Virus record (IMG/VR): IMGVR_UViG_3300029319_000292
Span: 9,749 to 31,055 of that record
DNA from: a virus
DNA: 21,307 bases
Direction: 5' to 3' (one strand)
Shown: one piece after another, positions 1 through 7,868 of the stretch
How positions within the stretch are numbered: position 1 is the stretch's first letter
Layout of the letters: each line of letters opens with the position of its first letter
Notes under the pieces: generated by a model
Database searches by the model: none
Seen by the model: the letters and a program-made list of their open reading frames with translations, nothing else
What the model was told of the DNA's origin: nothing
Translations under genes and position numbers: made by a program

Positions 1-2120
1 ATGATAGTTCTGTTGCAACTCCATTTGAGTTTGATACTCCAGTTTATTTGCAAGGTGGTTATGAGTATGCTCTTACGCTAGTTGCTCCTACAGAAAAATA
101 TCTAGCATTTATTACTAGAATGGGAGAAGAGGATGTACTTCTAAATTCTATAAGTAATACTCAACCATATCTTGGTTCATTATTTAAATCACAAAACCAA
201 TCAACTTGGACACCAAGTCAATTGGAAGATTTGAAATTTACACTTAAGAAAGCAAAATTTGTAACTAATACACCTTCTATTGTATTACTAGATAATGCAG
301 AATTAAATTCTGCAATAATTAGAAGAGATAATCCTGTATTTGCATACTCTAAGAGAGCAAATGTTTCTATTGGAATTACAAATACCGCCTTTGCTCTTGG
401 TAATGAAGTTACTCAGACTGTTAGTGGTGTAACTCATACTGGTAGAATTTTTGCCAAGGGAGGCCCAATTAACTATGGTACAACCAGTGTAGATCATGTT
501 TCTGGAACGGGTATTGGATTGACACCATCAAGTGGAACTCTTGCTTACACTGGAATTGGATTTACGTCTCTTACAGGTAATGGTGGAGGTGCTGAGGCTA
601 CAATTACAGTTAATGCTGGTGCTGTTAGTTCTATAGAAATTACTAAAAATGGTGCAGGTTATGCTCCTGGTGATTTAATAATGGCAAATAAACTTGGATC
701 AACTGGTACTGGAGTGAGAGCAGTAGTTGGTGTTGCTGCATCTACAAATTTACTAGTAGTAGATAATATCTCAAGTCAATTTGTTGATAATCAGGCAGTA
801 ACATATATCAACTCTTCTGGTGCAAATACTGTATTACCTGCAAGTGGTATTAATGTTAATAATGATTCAGTTAGAGATGGTACAACAATGCTATTTGACC
901 ATCATAATCATGGTATGCATTCGAGTCAGAATAAAGTTAAGATTGAAGAATTTAAGAGTGATGTTCCAACAACAACATTATCGGCAAAAATTGAAGATGA
1001 TTCAACAACTATAAGTTTGACCGATGGAGCGTTATTCACAACATTTGAAAACAGTTCTGTTGGTATAGCAACAACTGGATATTTGAAAATTGATAATGAG
1101 ATTATTTCTTATACCTCGATTAGCGGTAACGAAATTGACATCACTGCAGCAAGTAGAGCTGTTGATGGAAGTTTGAAATCAATTCACGAATCTGGTTCTG
1201 TAGTTGAAAAATATGAATTTAATGGAGTTTCTCTAAGAAAAATTAACAGAGAACATGATATTTCTGACAAAGAAAAAACATTCAATAGTTACTATATTGA
1301 ACTAGAGGATAAAACTAAACCATTCAATGCAACTAAAGCGGGTGGTGGTAATCAACTAAAAGCATCTCAGAATATTCCTTTTGAAATAATAGATCCACGA
1401 ATTTCTACAATTACTCCAAGTGGTACTAATGTTACTGCTAGAATTAAAACTACATCTGGAACTAGTATAAGTGGCAGTGAAGCTTCATTTACTGATAAAG
1501 GATATGAAAATGTTGCTCTTAATAAATTGAATTACTTAGATGATCCTAGAATAGTAGCATCCAAAGTTAATGAATATGAAATACTTAATAATGAAAAATC
1601 ATTTGGTTTAGAATTGACACTTTCTACAATAAATGAGAATGTATCACCAGTTGTAGATTTAGACACAGCAAATATTGTTCTTATAAGCAATCTAGTCGAT
1701 AATAAAGTTACTGATTTTACTACTGATAGTAGACCAAGAGTTCCAGGATTTGATCCAAACTCAGCAATATATGAAACAAAGAGAATTAACTTAGAATTCC
1801 CTTCAAACTCAATTCAGGTAATGTTTGATGGTCATAAAGATGGAGAAGCTGAATTCCGTGTATTCTATAAATTATTCAGAAATGATGCTGTAGGTGTTCA
1901 GCAGAATTATATACCATTTAATAGCAATGGATTATCAGATAAAACAGTCAATCCAAATACTACATTAAATGCATTCAGTGAATATAAGTACACTGCAGAG
2001 AATACTCCACAATTTAATGGGTTCATGATTAAAGTTGTTATGACTTCCAATAGTCAAGCAGATGCACCAAGATTTAAGAACTTTAGAGCAATAGCACTAA
2101 GATCATTTGATATTACATAA
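1..2120 (+). CDS. Large virion structural protein, C-terminal part (runs off the left edge)
   Basis: The reading frame is open from the first complete codon at base 3, giving 705 visible residues. The TTG at base 48 is not a start, because coding sequence continues upstream of it. The first ~90 residues contain a motif (QPYLGSLFKSQ, then TWTPSQLEDLKF, about residues 54-79) that I recognise from the large structural proteins encoded between the baseplate genes and gp13 in marine T4-like phages. The middle has a glycine-rich beta segment with a GAGY motif (about bases 616-684) and a module GYLKIDNEII...RAVDG...H (bases 1077-1199) that recurs in gp15. The last ~200 residues (AIYETKRINL, FRVFYKLFR, FNGFMIKVVM, FRAIALRSFDI) form the conserved C-terminal domain of this family. 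It is probably a baseplate or tail-fibre attachment component in the position of T4 gp10, but the exact T4 equivalent is uncertain. Confidence 0.8.
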   Translation, partial: DSSVATPFEFDTPVYLQGGYEYALTLVAPTEKYLAFITRMGEEDVLLNSISNTQPYLGSLFKSQNQSTWTPSQLEDLKFTLKKAKFVTNTPSIVLLDNAELNSAIIRRDNPVFAYSKRANVSIGITNTAFALGNEVTQTVSGVTHTGRIFAKGGPINYGTTSVDHVSGTGIGLTPSSGTLAYTGIGFTSLTGNGGGAEATITVNAGAVSSIEITKNGAGYAPGDLIMANKLGSTGTGVRAVVGVAASTNLLVVDNISSQFVDNQAVTYINSSGANTVLPASGINVNNDSVRDGTTMLFDHHNHGMHSSQNKVKIEEFKSDVPTTTLSAKIEDDSTTISLTDGALFTTFENSSVGIATTGYLKIDNEIISYTSISGNEIDITAASRAVDGSLKSIHESGSVVEKYEFNGVSLRKINREHDISDKEKTFNSYYIELEDKTKPFNATKAGGGNQLKASQNIPFEIIDPRISTITPSGTNVTARIKTTSGTSISGSEASFTDKGYENVALNKLNYLDDPRIVASKVNEYEILNNEKSFGLELTLSTINENVSPVVDLDTANIVLISNLVDNKVTDFTTDSRPRVPGFDPNSAIYETKRINLEFPSNSIQVMFDGHKDGEAEFRVFYKLFRNDAVGVQQNYIPFNSNGLSDKTVNPNTTLNAFSEYKYTAENTPQFNGFMIKVVMTSNSQADAPRFKNFRAIALRSFDIT

Positions 2121-2344
2121 TGACTGAATATTTAAAAGTAAAGTCTGATGTCTCTTTGGTTAGAGATATGAACAGCAATGCAATAGTAAATCAAAATCAA
2201 AGTGAATATGATAAATTTATGTCTCTTTCAAAGAAAAAGTATAAAGAAAAAAATGAATTAGATACTATGAAATCTGATTTGAATGCATTAAAAAGTGATA
2301 TGGAAGAAATAAAATCTCTTATTAAATCATTAGCACGTAATTGA
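2120..2344 (+). CDS. Small coiled-coil protein, conserved-type marine T4-like hypothetical
   Basis: A 74-residue protein whose ATG overlaps the stop of the large structural gene by one base (TAATG), so the two are probably translationally coupled. The N-terminal half (MTEYLKVKSD, then VRDMNSNAIVN and QSEYDKFM) has the look of a short conserved peptide found beside structural genes in marine T4-like phages. The C-terminal half (about residues 42-72) is a charged heptad-like helix (LDTMKSDLNALKSDMEEIK), predicted to form a coiled coil. No signal peptide or membrane segment is seen. Tight coupling suggests a virion assembly or structural accessory role. The function is not known. Confidence 0.75.
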   Translation: MTEYLKVKSDVSLVRDMNSNAIVNQNQSEYDKFMSLSKKKYKEKNELDTMKSDLNALKSDMEEIKSLIKSLARN

Positions 2345-2346
2345 AT

Positions 2347-2354
2347 TATAAATA
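2347..2354 (+). promoter_or_regulatory. T4-type late promoter, exact TATAAATA
   Basis: The octamer TATAAATA lies in the 38-base gap between the 74-residue and 112-residue genes, 28 bases before the ATG at 2383. It is identical to the T4 late promoter -10 box, which is read by phage-modified RNA polymerase carrying gp55 and gp33 with the sliding clamp. It would start a late transcript covering the fibre-like genes and the neck genes. It is the only exact match that I found in a gap in this window. Confidence 0.75.
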
Positions 2355-2382
2355 CCTGAAGATAGACTCTAACTGACTCCTA

Positions 2383-2721
2383 ATGGCAGCATATATTAGC
2401 AATATAGTAATTGATGCAGGTGCTGATTTTAATCAGACTTATAACCTTGAGAATAGTGCTAATGCTCCTCTAGATTTGACAGGTTATACTGCTACTTCTG
2501 TATTGAAGAAGCATCCAGCATCATTAAATAATACCGCATCATTCTCATGCTCTTTTCCAAATAGAGCTCTGGGACAATTGAAAATATCATTAGGATCTAC
2601 ATTAACAACTCCTTTAAAACCAGGAAGATATAGTTATGATATTCTACTGAATAGTGGATCTTTAAAAACTAGAGTTGTCGAGGGTAGTGCCCTTGTTACT
2701 GCTGGTGTTACTACAGGTTAA
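2383..2721 (+). CDS. Beta-rich structural protein, fibre or baseplate accessory type
   Basis: A 112-residue protein with alternating short beta strands and no cysteine-rich or membrane features. The pattern IVIDAGADFNQTYNL, DLTGYTATSVLKK, ASFSCSF, LKISLGSTLTTPLKPGRYSYDILL and RVVEGSALVT matches a widespread phage and prophage family of small immunoglobulin-like or BppU-like domains encoded next to tail-fibre genes. The start is the ATG at 2383, the first in frame after the TATAAATA promoter. Only a weak ribosome site is visible. It lies first in a short late operon with the 75- and 459-residue genes, so a virion surface or fibre-attachment role is likely. The family resemblance is by eye only. 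Confidence 0.72.
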   Translation: MAAYISNIVIDAGADFNQTYNLENSANAPLDLTGYTATSVLKKHPASLNNTASFSCSFPNRALGQLKISLGSTLTTPLKPGRYSYDILLNSGSLKTRVVEGSALVTAGVTTG

Positions 2722-2727
2722 AAAAAT

Positions 2728-2955
2728 ATGGCAGATATTAAAGTAAGAGTTGGATCAAACGAGGCGATTAAAGTTGTATCATCACTCGGTGGTGCTGGAG
2801 GAACTTTAGGAGCATTAAGTGACGTAGACATTTCTGGAGGATTATCCGATGGAATGGTTCTTGTTTATAATGCATCAACACAAAAATTTGAATCAACTTT
2901 AGATTTAACACCAGGCAATACACAGAATTTGAACATCAACGGAGGTAGCTTCTAG
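2728..2955 (+). CDS. Small adaptor-like structural protein with LSDVDISG motif
   Basis: A 75-residue protein. Its middle holds a motif (ALSDVDISG, then DGMVLVYNASTQKFE) that is very common in phage tail-fibre and appendage proteins, where it precedes the variable shaft. Related versions occur here in the 865- and 436-residue fibre proteins (YLDDV...LKYNSTTEKFE and MDDIDLS...LKYDSATNKW). It ends in NGGSF, like the DGGQF end of the next protein. The codons for that GG pair supply a GGAGG ribosome site for the next gene. No enzymatic motif is seen. Likely a minor virion protein made together with the 459-residue fibre-like protein. Confidence 0.7.
   Translation: MADIKVRVGSNEAIKVVSSLGGAGGTLGALSDVDISGGLSDGMVLVYNASTQKFESTLDLTPGNTQNLNINGGSF
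2941..2945 (+). promoter_or_regulatory. Shine-Dalgarno site inside the end of the preceding gene
   Basis: GGAGG lies within the codons for the GG of the C-terminal NGGSF of the 75-residue protein, 12 bases before the ATG at 2958. It is the only good ribosome site for the 459-residue gene and supports that start. Confidence 0.6.
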
Positions 2956-2957
2956 CC

Positions 2958-4337
2958 ATGGCAAGTATTATTAGGGTAAAGCGATCTACGGGAACCGCAG
3001 CACCGTCTACAATCAATTATGGTGAATTAGCACTCACCGTTGGTTTAGCAACGCATGGTACCTTTGGTGGACGACTCTTTGCTGGTGACAATAACACACC
3101 AGATCCAGATCCAATAGAAGTTGGTGGTAAGTATTATACGGATTTAATAAGATATAATAAACCAGGAGAAGTAAGAGAAGGTAGAAACGCAGATAGTACT
3201 AGACTTTCTAATGGATTCATCCCTATAATGGATAGGGAAAGTGCAGGTAATCCAGGTGGTGCAGGTAATATTGCTAATATGCCAAGAGTTGATTTTTGGG
3301 GTGTTGATCAATTAACTTTTGATGGTAATGTAATATCGACTAATGCAGCTAATACTGATCTTATACTTAGAACAAATGGTAGTGGTACTGTAAATCTTGA
3401 AGATGATAAGAAATTAAGTTTTGGTACTGATGAAGACGCTGATATTCGTTATGATAATTCTGCAAATCAAGTCATTGTAAATGGTGTTGAGTGGAAATAT
3501 GAAGGAACTAAGGTTTATTTTGATAATGTTGGTATTTCATCTAATGTAATTTCTACTAAATCTGGTGGAGGAAACACACTATACATTGACCCATACCCTG
3601 ATGGTTTAAGTAGTGATGGTTTAGTTATTGTTAAGGGTAGTTTACAGGTAGATGGTACTACAACCACTGTTAATTCTACTACATCAACCTTAAATGATGC
3701 AGTTATGCATCTTGGTGATGTAACCAGTGAGTTGACTATCATGAATAATGATGTCGCTTCTGGCGTATCGACAATGACTGTTGATAAGGTAGTTGGAATT
3801 AATACAGGTGACCTTCTTGCTGCTACTGGTTTACCAAACTCTGGTGTAACCACTGTTACTGCTTATAATACGACTACAAAAGTTATTACCTTTACTGGAA
3901 CAACCACAGCTGGAATAAGTACTGGAACTCAGATTACAGTTACTCATGCGTATGACACGAATACTGACCGTGGTATTTCGTTCAGTTATAATTCATCTAG
4001 TGGATCTAGTAACAACAAAAGTGGTTTCTTTGGTTATAATGATAGTACAGGAGAATACAGTAGTGCTCCTGAAAGATCATTTACTTATATTCCTGATGCA
4101 ACAATTACTGCTAATGTAGCTACTGGTACAAGAGGTTTCTTAGATATTAAAGGTCTCTATTTCCAACATCATGATTTTGCTTGGTCTGGTAATGGAATTT
4201 TATATTTTGATGCCAATGGTAAATCAGTCGTTTCTGCTGGTACTACTGCTGGTATAACTACTTCTAACTTTGTACTTACAACAGATGCTTCTGGAGTACC
4301 TAAGTGGACAACAACTCTCGATGGAGGACAATTTTAA
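2958..4337 (+). CDS. Fibre-like virion structural protein ending in DGGQF
   Basis: A 459-residue protein. The N-terminus (IIRVKRSTGTAAPSTINYGELAL) is the short attachment segment seen in many phage appendage proteins. It is followed by beta-rich fibre motifs (LILRTNGSGTVNL, KLSFGTDEDADIRYDNS, LQVDGTTTTVNSTT) and a C-terminal part (RGISFSYN, SGFFGYNDSTG, FTYIPDATI, YFQHHDFAW, NFVLTTDASGVPKW, TLDGGQF) that I recognise from structural proteins of marine T4-like phages. It is encoded just upstream of the neck genes, where T4 has gp12 and wac (fibritin). A short-fibre or whisker-like role is therefore possible by position only, because there is no clear sequence match to either T4 protein. The start has a GGAGG site within the preceding gene. 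Confidence 0.75.
   Translation: MASIIRVKRSTGTAAPSTINYGELALTVGLATHGTFGGRLFAGDNNTPDPDPIEVGGKYYTDLIRYNKPGEVREGRNADSTRLSNGFIPIMDRESAGNPGGAGNIANMPRVDFWGVDQLTFDGNVISTNAANTDLILRTNGSGTVNLEDDKKLSFGTDEDADIRYDNSANQVIVNGVEWKYEGTKVYFDNVGISSNVISTKSGGGNTLYIDPYPDGLSSDGLVIVKGSLQVDGTTTTVNSTTSTLNDAVMHLGDVTSELTIMNNDVASGVSTMTVDKVVGINTGDLLAATGLPNSGVTTVTAYNTTTKVITFTGTTTAGISTGTQITVTHAYDTNTDRGISFSYNSSSGSSNNKSGFFGYNDSTGEYSSAPERSFTYIPDATITANVATGTRGFLDIKGLYFQHHDFAWSGNGILYFDANGKSVVSAGTTAGITTSNFVLTTDASGVPKWTTTLDGGQF
4323..4327 (+). promoter_or_regulatory. Shine-Dalgarno site inside the end of the fibre-like gene
   Basis: GGAGG formed by the codons for the GG of the C-terminal DGGQF of the 459-residue protein, 10 bases before the ATG at 4338. 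The layout repeats that at 2941-2945. Confidence 0.6.
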
Positions 4338-4520
4338 ATGAATAGTGAAGTTGATGTGAATATATTAGTCAGAAATTATCATAGAAGACTTTCTGAAGTA
4401 ATTAATCAAAATGTTTTATTAGAATCTAAATTAGAATCATTAACACAAGATTATGTGAAATTGCAAAAAGTAGTTCAAGATCTACAAGAAGAACAAACAG
4501 GGAAGGAATCTGAAGCATGA
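4338..4520 (+). CDS. Small coiled-coil protein upstream of gp13
   Basis: A 60-residue, strongly helical, charged protein (RNYHRRLSEVINQNVLLESKLESL, then VKLQKVVQDLQEEQ, quoted as two separate segments) with hydrophobic residues spaced as in a coiled coil. Its ATG directly follows the TAA of the 459-residue gene. Its stop overlaps the gp13 start by four bases (ATGA). Such a position suggests translational coupling to gp13 and a role in neck or appendage assembly. No family function is known to me. Confidence 0.7.
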   Translation: MNSEVDVNILVRNYHRRLSEVINQNVLLESKLESLTQDYVKLQKVVQDLQEEQTGKESEA

Positions 4521-5341
4521 GCAAACCAAGTACCAGACAAGGATTAATAGATTATAGTCTACGAAGACTTGGGTATCCTGTGCTCGAAATCAATGTAGAT
4601 GATGATCAAATTGATGATATTGTTGATGATGCCATTCAATATTTTAATGAAAGGCATTATGATGGTATAGAAAGAGCTTTTTTAAAACATAAAGTAACCA
4701 CTGCAGAGAAAACAATATTAGAAGGTGGTGGAGCTGGAATTACTACAACTACTGCAACATCTAGCAGTGGTGTATCTTCAGTCGGATGGGATGAAAATCA
4801 CAATTTCTTACAATTGCCAGATCATGTTATTGGTGTAAATCAAGTATTTAAAATGGATAATAGCACTATATCTAGTGGATTATTCAATCTTAAGTATCAG
4901 TTATTTTTGAATGATTTGTATTATTATGGAGCACTTGATTTATTAAACTATACAATGACCAAAACCTACTTAGAAGATTTAAGTAGACTTATTACTCCAG
5001 ATGTTCAAATTAGGTTCAATAAAAAACAACATAGACTTTATATGGATATTGATTGGAAGGAATTTACTGAAGATCAATATATTGTTCTTGATTGTTATAG
5101 GGCAGTAAGTCCTACAGATTTTGCTTCTGTCTATAATGATTTTTGGTTAAAAAAATATGTAACATCATTAATTAAAAAACAATGGGGTCAGAACCTTATT
5201 AAGTTTCAAGGAGTTTTAATGCCAGGTGGTGTTCAACTTAATGGAAGACAACTTTATGATGATGCAATGATAGAATTAGAAGCACTTATACAAGAATTAA
5301 AGACTGAATATGAAATGCCACCTTTGGATATGATAGGATAA
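4517..5341 (+). CDS. gp13: Neck protein gp13 (head completion)
   Basis: A 274-residue protein that matches the marine T4-like gp13 family: RQGLIDYSLRRLGYPVLEIN, then the acidic DDDQIDDIVDDAIQYFNERH, a central LPDHVIGVNQVFKMD segment, and VQIRFNKKQHRLYMDIDW. T4 gp13 is about 309 residues. In T4, gp13 and gp14 form the neck that closes the filled head and docks the tail, acting after DNA packaging. The ATG overlaps the previous stop (ATGA) and has an AGGGAAGGAA ribosome site just upstream (about 4499-4508). A short threonine/serine-rich loop (GITTTTATSSSGVSS) sits about a third of the way in. The gp13-gp14-gp15-gp16 order supports the assignment. Confidence 0.92.
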   Translation: MSKPSTRQGLIDYSLRRLGYPVLEINVDDDQIDDIVDDAIQYFNERHYDGIERAFLKHKVTTAEKTILEGGGAGITTTTATSSSGVSSVGWDENHNFLQLPDHVIGVNQVFKMDNSTISSGLFNLKYQLFLNDLYYYGALDLLNYTMTKTYLEDLSRLITPDVQIRFNKKQHRLYMDIDWKEFTEDQYIVLDCYRAVSPTDFASVYNDFWLKKYVTSLIKKQWGQNLIKFQGVLMPGGVQLNGRQLYDDAMIELEALIQELKTEYEMPPLDMIG

Positions 5342-5345
5342 TGTT

Positions 5346-6785
5346 ATGCCACTTTCCCCGTATTTCCTTCAAGGATCAACAAGTGAACAGAGATTAATAC
5401 AAGATCTCATAAATGAGCAGTTAAAGTTTTATGGCCAAGATATAGTATATTTGCCAAGAAAAATTGTAAATAAAAAAACCATATTGAAAGAAGTTGTAGC
5501 ATCTACTTTTGATGATGCTTATCGCATGGAAGCATATTTGTTAAATTATGAAGGATTTGAAGGTCAAGGAGATATTTTATCTAAATTTGGAGTTCAGACT
5601 ACAGACGCTGTAACCTTTGTAGTATCAAAAGAAAGATATGAAGATTTTGTAAGTCCATTTCTAGGAACTGATGTAGAAGTAACAACAAGACCAGAAGAGG
5701 GAGATTTAATATACTTGCCACTCGACAATACTATGTTTGAAATTAAGTATGTTGAAGCAAAGAAACCATTCTATCAATTAAATCAATTATACGTTTATAC
5801 CTTAAGTTGTGAGGTTATGGATTATGCTCTTGATGAAAACATTGATACTGGAATTGAGTCAGTGGATAAAGCAGCTGTAGAGTTTGGATACACACAAAGA
5901 TTGACTATGGTTGGCCTTGGTGCATCAACTGCCAACGTTACTATTCAATTAGCATCTAATGCTAGTGGTATTCCTAATAAATTCTCTGTTAGTCAGATAG
6001 ATCTCATTAATGATGGAACTGGTTATACTGTTCCACCATTGATTGGTATTTCTACTGCACCAAGTGGATTTACGAATGCTACTGCTGTGGCAATTATGAC
6101 AAGTCGTAGTGGTCAAGTTGGAAGTTCTATTGATAGAATTGAGATAACTAATCCAGGTTATGGATATATTACACCACCAACTATTACTATCAGAAGTCAG
6201 AATGCGTTTGGTCAAGGTGGTATTGCTACTGCTATAATTAGTCAAGGTTCTGTATCTGCTCCAACTATACTTGATCCAGGTAAGAGTTATACTTCTCCTC
6301 CAACAGTTACTATCAATCCTGTTGGATTAGATACCAGTATTGGAATAGGTTCAACTGCACTTGCTGTTGCATACGTCAATACACTTGGCGAACTTAATGC
6401 TATTAGGTTTACAAATGCAGGTACTGGATATACAGTTGCACCAACAATTACAGTAGCTGCTCCTATTCTTGCTGGACTCTCAACTGGAGATTATCTCTTC
6501 AAAGAACAAGTAACAGGTAAGTTAACTGGAACTACTGCCGAGGTTGCAAATTGGGATCGTGATGAAAGGGTTCTTAAAGTTACTAACATTGCTGGTAGTG
6601 GATTTGCAGTTGGAGAAAGTGTTGTTGGTATTGGAACCACCCAAAATGGTTCAGATTCCGAATATAAAATATTCAGTAAATCTGGTGATGATGAATATGA
6701 TCCTTATGGTGAAAATATTGTTGTAGAATCAGAAGCAGATGCAATTATAGACTTTTCTGAAGACAATCCTTTTGGAGACTTCTAA
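5346..6785 (+). CDS. gp14: Neck protein gp14 with a large beta-repeat insertion
   Basis: A 479-residue protein. Residues 1-180 match the T4-like gp14 core (PLSPYFLQGSTSEQRLIQDL, EQLKFYGQDIVYLPRKIV, then VVSKERYEDF, DLIYLPLDNTMFEIKYVE and QLYVYTLSCEVMDY). T4 gp14 is about 256 residues, so this copy carries roughly 200 extra residues. The extra part (about 187-375) contains four copies of a GxGYTxxPxITI-type motif, at about 223-232, 270-281, 311-323 and 358-370. The conserved acidic C-terminus (DEYDPYGENIVVESEADAIIDFS in two parts, ending NPFGDF) follows. It works with gp13 in the neck. The insertion is probably a surface decoration rather than part of the gp14 core fold. An AGGA site lies just before the start. 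Confidence 0.9.
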   Translation: MPLSPYFLQGSTSEQRLIQDLINEQLKFYGQDIVYLPRKIVNKKTILKEVVASTFDDAYRMEAYLLNYEGFEGQGDILSKFGVQTTDAVTFVVSKERYEDFVSPFLGTDVEVTTRPEEGDLIYLPLDNTMFEIKYVEAKKPFYQLNQLYVYTLSCEVMDYALDENIDTGIESVDKAAVEFGYTQRLTMVGLGASTANVTIQLASNASGIPNKFSVSQIDLINDGTGYTVPPLIGISTAPSGFTNATAVAIMTSRSGQVGSSIDRIEITNPGYGYITPPTITIRSQNAFGQGGIATAIISQGSVSAPTILDPGKSYTSPPTVTINPVGLDTSIGIGSTALAVAYVNTLGELNAIRFTNAGTGYTVAPTITVAAPILAGLSTGDYLFKEQVTGKLTGTTAEVANWDRDERVLKVTNIAGSGFAVGESVVGIGTTQNGSDSEYKIFSKSGDDEYDPYGENIVVESEADAIIDFSEDNPFGDF

Positions 6786-6788
6786 ATA
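6781..6788 (+). promoter_or_regulatory. Late promoter-like box TCTAAATA before gp15
   Basis: TCTAAATA overlaps the stop codon of gp14 and lies 24 bases before the gp15 ATG. It differs from TATAAATA by one base. Its position in the only real gap between gp14 and gp15 supports a late start for gp15, gp16 and the fibre block. TAAATA strings also occur by chance in this A+T-rich DNA. Confidence 0.5.
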
Positions 6789-6795
6789 TTAATGT

Positions 6796-6803
6796 AAGGA
6801 GGA
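6796..6803 (+). promoter_or_regulatory. Strong Shine-Dalgarno site of gp15
   Basis: AAGGAGGA nine bases before the ATG at 6813 is the best ribosome site in the window. It fixes the gp15 start. Confidence 0.75.
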
Positions 6804-6812
6804 TACTTAGTT

Positions 6813-7868
6813 ATGTTAGGCACATATTATTATCACGAAATTATTAGAAGAACCATTATTGCGTTTGGTACTCTTTTTAATAATATTGAGATTAAACATA
6901 AAACTCAAGCTGGAGGAGCGTTTTCTTCGGTAAAAGTTCCTATTGCTTATGGGCCTACTGAAAAATTTCTAGCAAGATTAGAGCAAAAACCAGATCCAAG
7001 AAAAAGGGTTTCTATAACATTACCAAGATTGGCATTTGAAATGGATAGTATTTCATATGATAATCAAAGAAAGGTTTCGACAATGCAAACCTTTAAAGCA
7101 GTTACCACTGATGGATCAAAGAGTGCAAGAAAAGTTTTTATGCCAGTTCCATATAATTTGGGATTTAAGTTATATGCGATGACACAATATAATGAAGATT
7201 CTTTACAGATTATTGAACAAATACTTCCATTCTTTCAACCATCATTTAACCTAACAGTAGATTTAGTTCAAGCAATTGGAGAGAAAAGAGATATTCCTAT
7301 GGTACTGGAAAACGTTTCATTTCAAGACAATTATGATAGTGGAATGGAAGAGAAAAGAGTTATTATATACACATTAGATTTTACTGCTAAGACTTATCTA
7401 TTTGGCCCTGTCGCTGATAGTGCTTCAGGATTAATCAAAAAAGTTCAGGTTGATTATGCAACTGATACTGCAAATAGAAAAGCAGCATCCAGACAACTCA
7501 GATACGTTGCTGAACCAAGAGCAATCAAAGATTATAATGATGATGCAGTAACTAAACTAGCGGAAGATATTACTCCAACTCAAAGGAAGTTCTTAGTTAC
7601 TGATGTTTCTAGTCTTGTAATTGATTCTTATATTGCAATTGGTGATGAATTAATGTTTATTAAAGAAATTACTGGAAATAAACTCACTGTAAGAAGAGGT
7701 GAGGATGGAACTACTGCAGATTCTCATATCAATAATGATCCAATAGATGCAGTAAATGCTGCAGATGATGCACTTATTGAACTTGGAGATGACTTTGGAT
7801 TTAGTGAACAACGTTTTGAATTTGGTGATGGCAGAATTTATAGTCCAACTAAGGGAGTTGACGTATGA
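6813..7868 (+). CDS. gp15: Tail terminator / sheath stabiliser gp15 with C-terminal extension
   Basis: A 351-residue protein. Residues 1-200 match the T4-like gp15 family (MLGTYYYHEIIRRTIIAFGT, FNNIEIKH, VPIAYGPTEKFLARL, ITLPRLAFEM, VPYNLGFKLYAM, QIIEQILPFFQPSF, YTLDFTAKTYLFGPV). In T4, gp15 (about 272 residues) caps the tail tube and contracted sheath and joins the tail to the neck. This copy is longer. After residue ~250 it carries an added module (271-305: SYIAIGDELMFIKEITGNK, then LTVRRGEDGTTADSH) similar to one in the large structural protein at the left edge. It is preceded by a late-promoter-like box and a very strong ribosome site. Its stop overlaps the gp16 start (ATGA). Confidence 0.92.
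   Translation: MLGTYYYHEIIRRTIIAFGTLFNNIEIKHKTQAGGAFSSVKVPIAYGPTEKFLARLEQKPDPRKRVSITLPRLAFEMDSISYDNQRKVSTMQTFKAVTTDGSKSARKVFMPVPYNLGFKLYAMTQYNEDSLQIIEQILPFFQPSFNLTVDLVQAIGEKRDIPMVLENVSFQDNYDSGMEEKRVIIYTLDFTAKTYLFGPVADSASGLIKKVQVDYATDTANRKAASRQLRYVAEPRAIKDYNDDAVTKLAEDITPTQRKFLVTDVSSLVIDSYIAIGDELMFIKEITGNKLTVRRGEDGTTADSHINNDPIDAVNAADDALIELGDDFGFSEQRFEFGDGRIYSPTKGVDV

Noticed and set aside
48-50. TTG as the start of the first gene
   Set aside because: The frame is open upstream to the window edge, with a coherent sequence (FEFDTPVYLQGGYEYAL). The gene is cut by the edge.
3515-3853. 112-codon minus-strand open frame
   Set aside because: It lies antisense within the fibre-like gene, a by-product of GGT/ACT-rich repeat codons. 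No supporting signals.
5467-5474. TAAATA string inside gp14 as a late promoter
   Set aside because: It lies within coding sequence with no start nearby. It shows that such strings occur by chance in this A+T-rich DNA.
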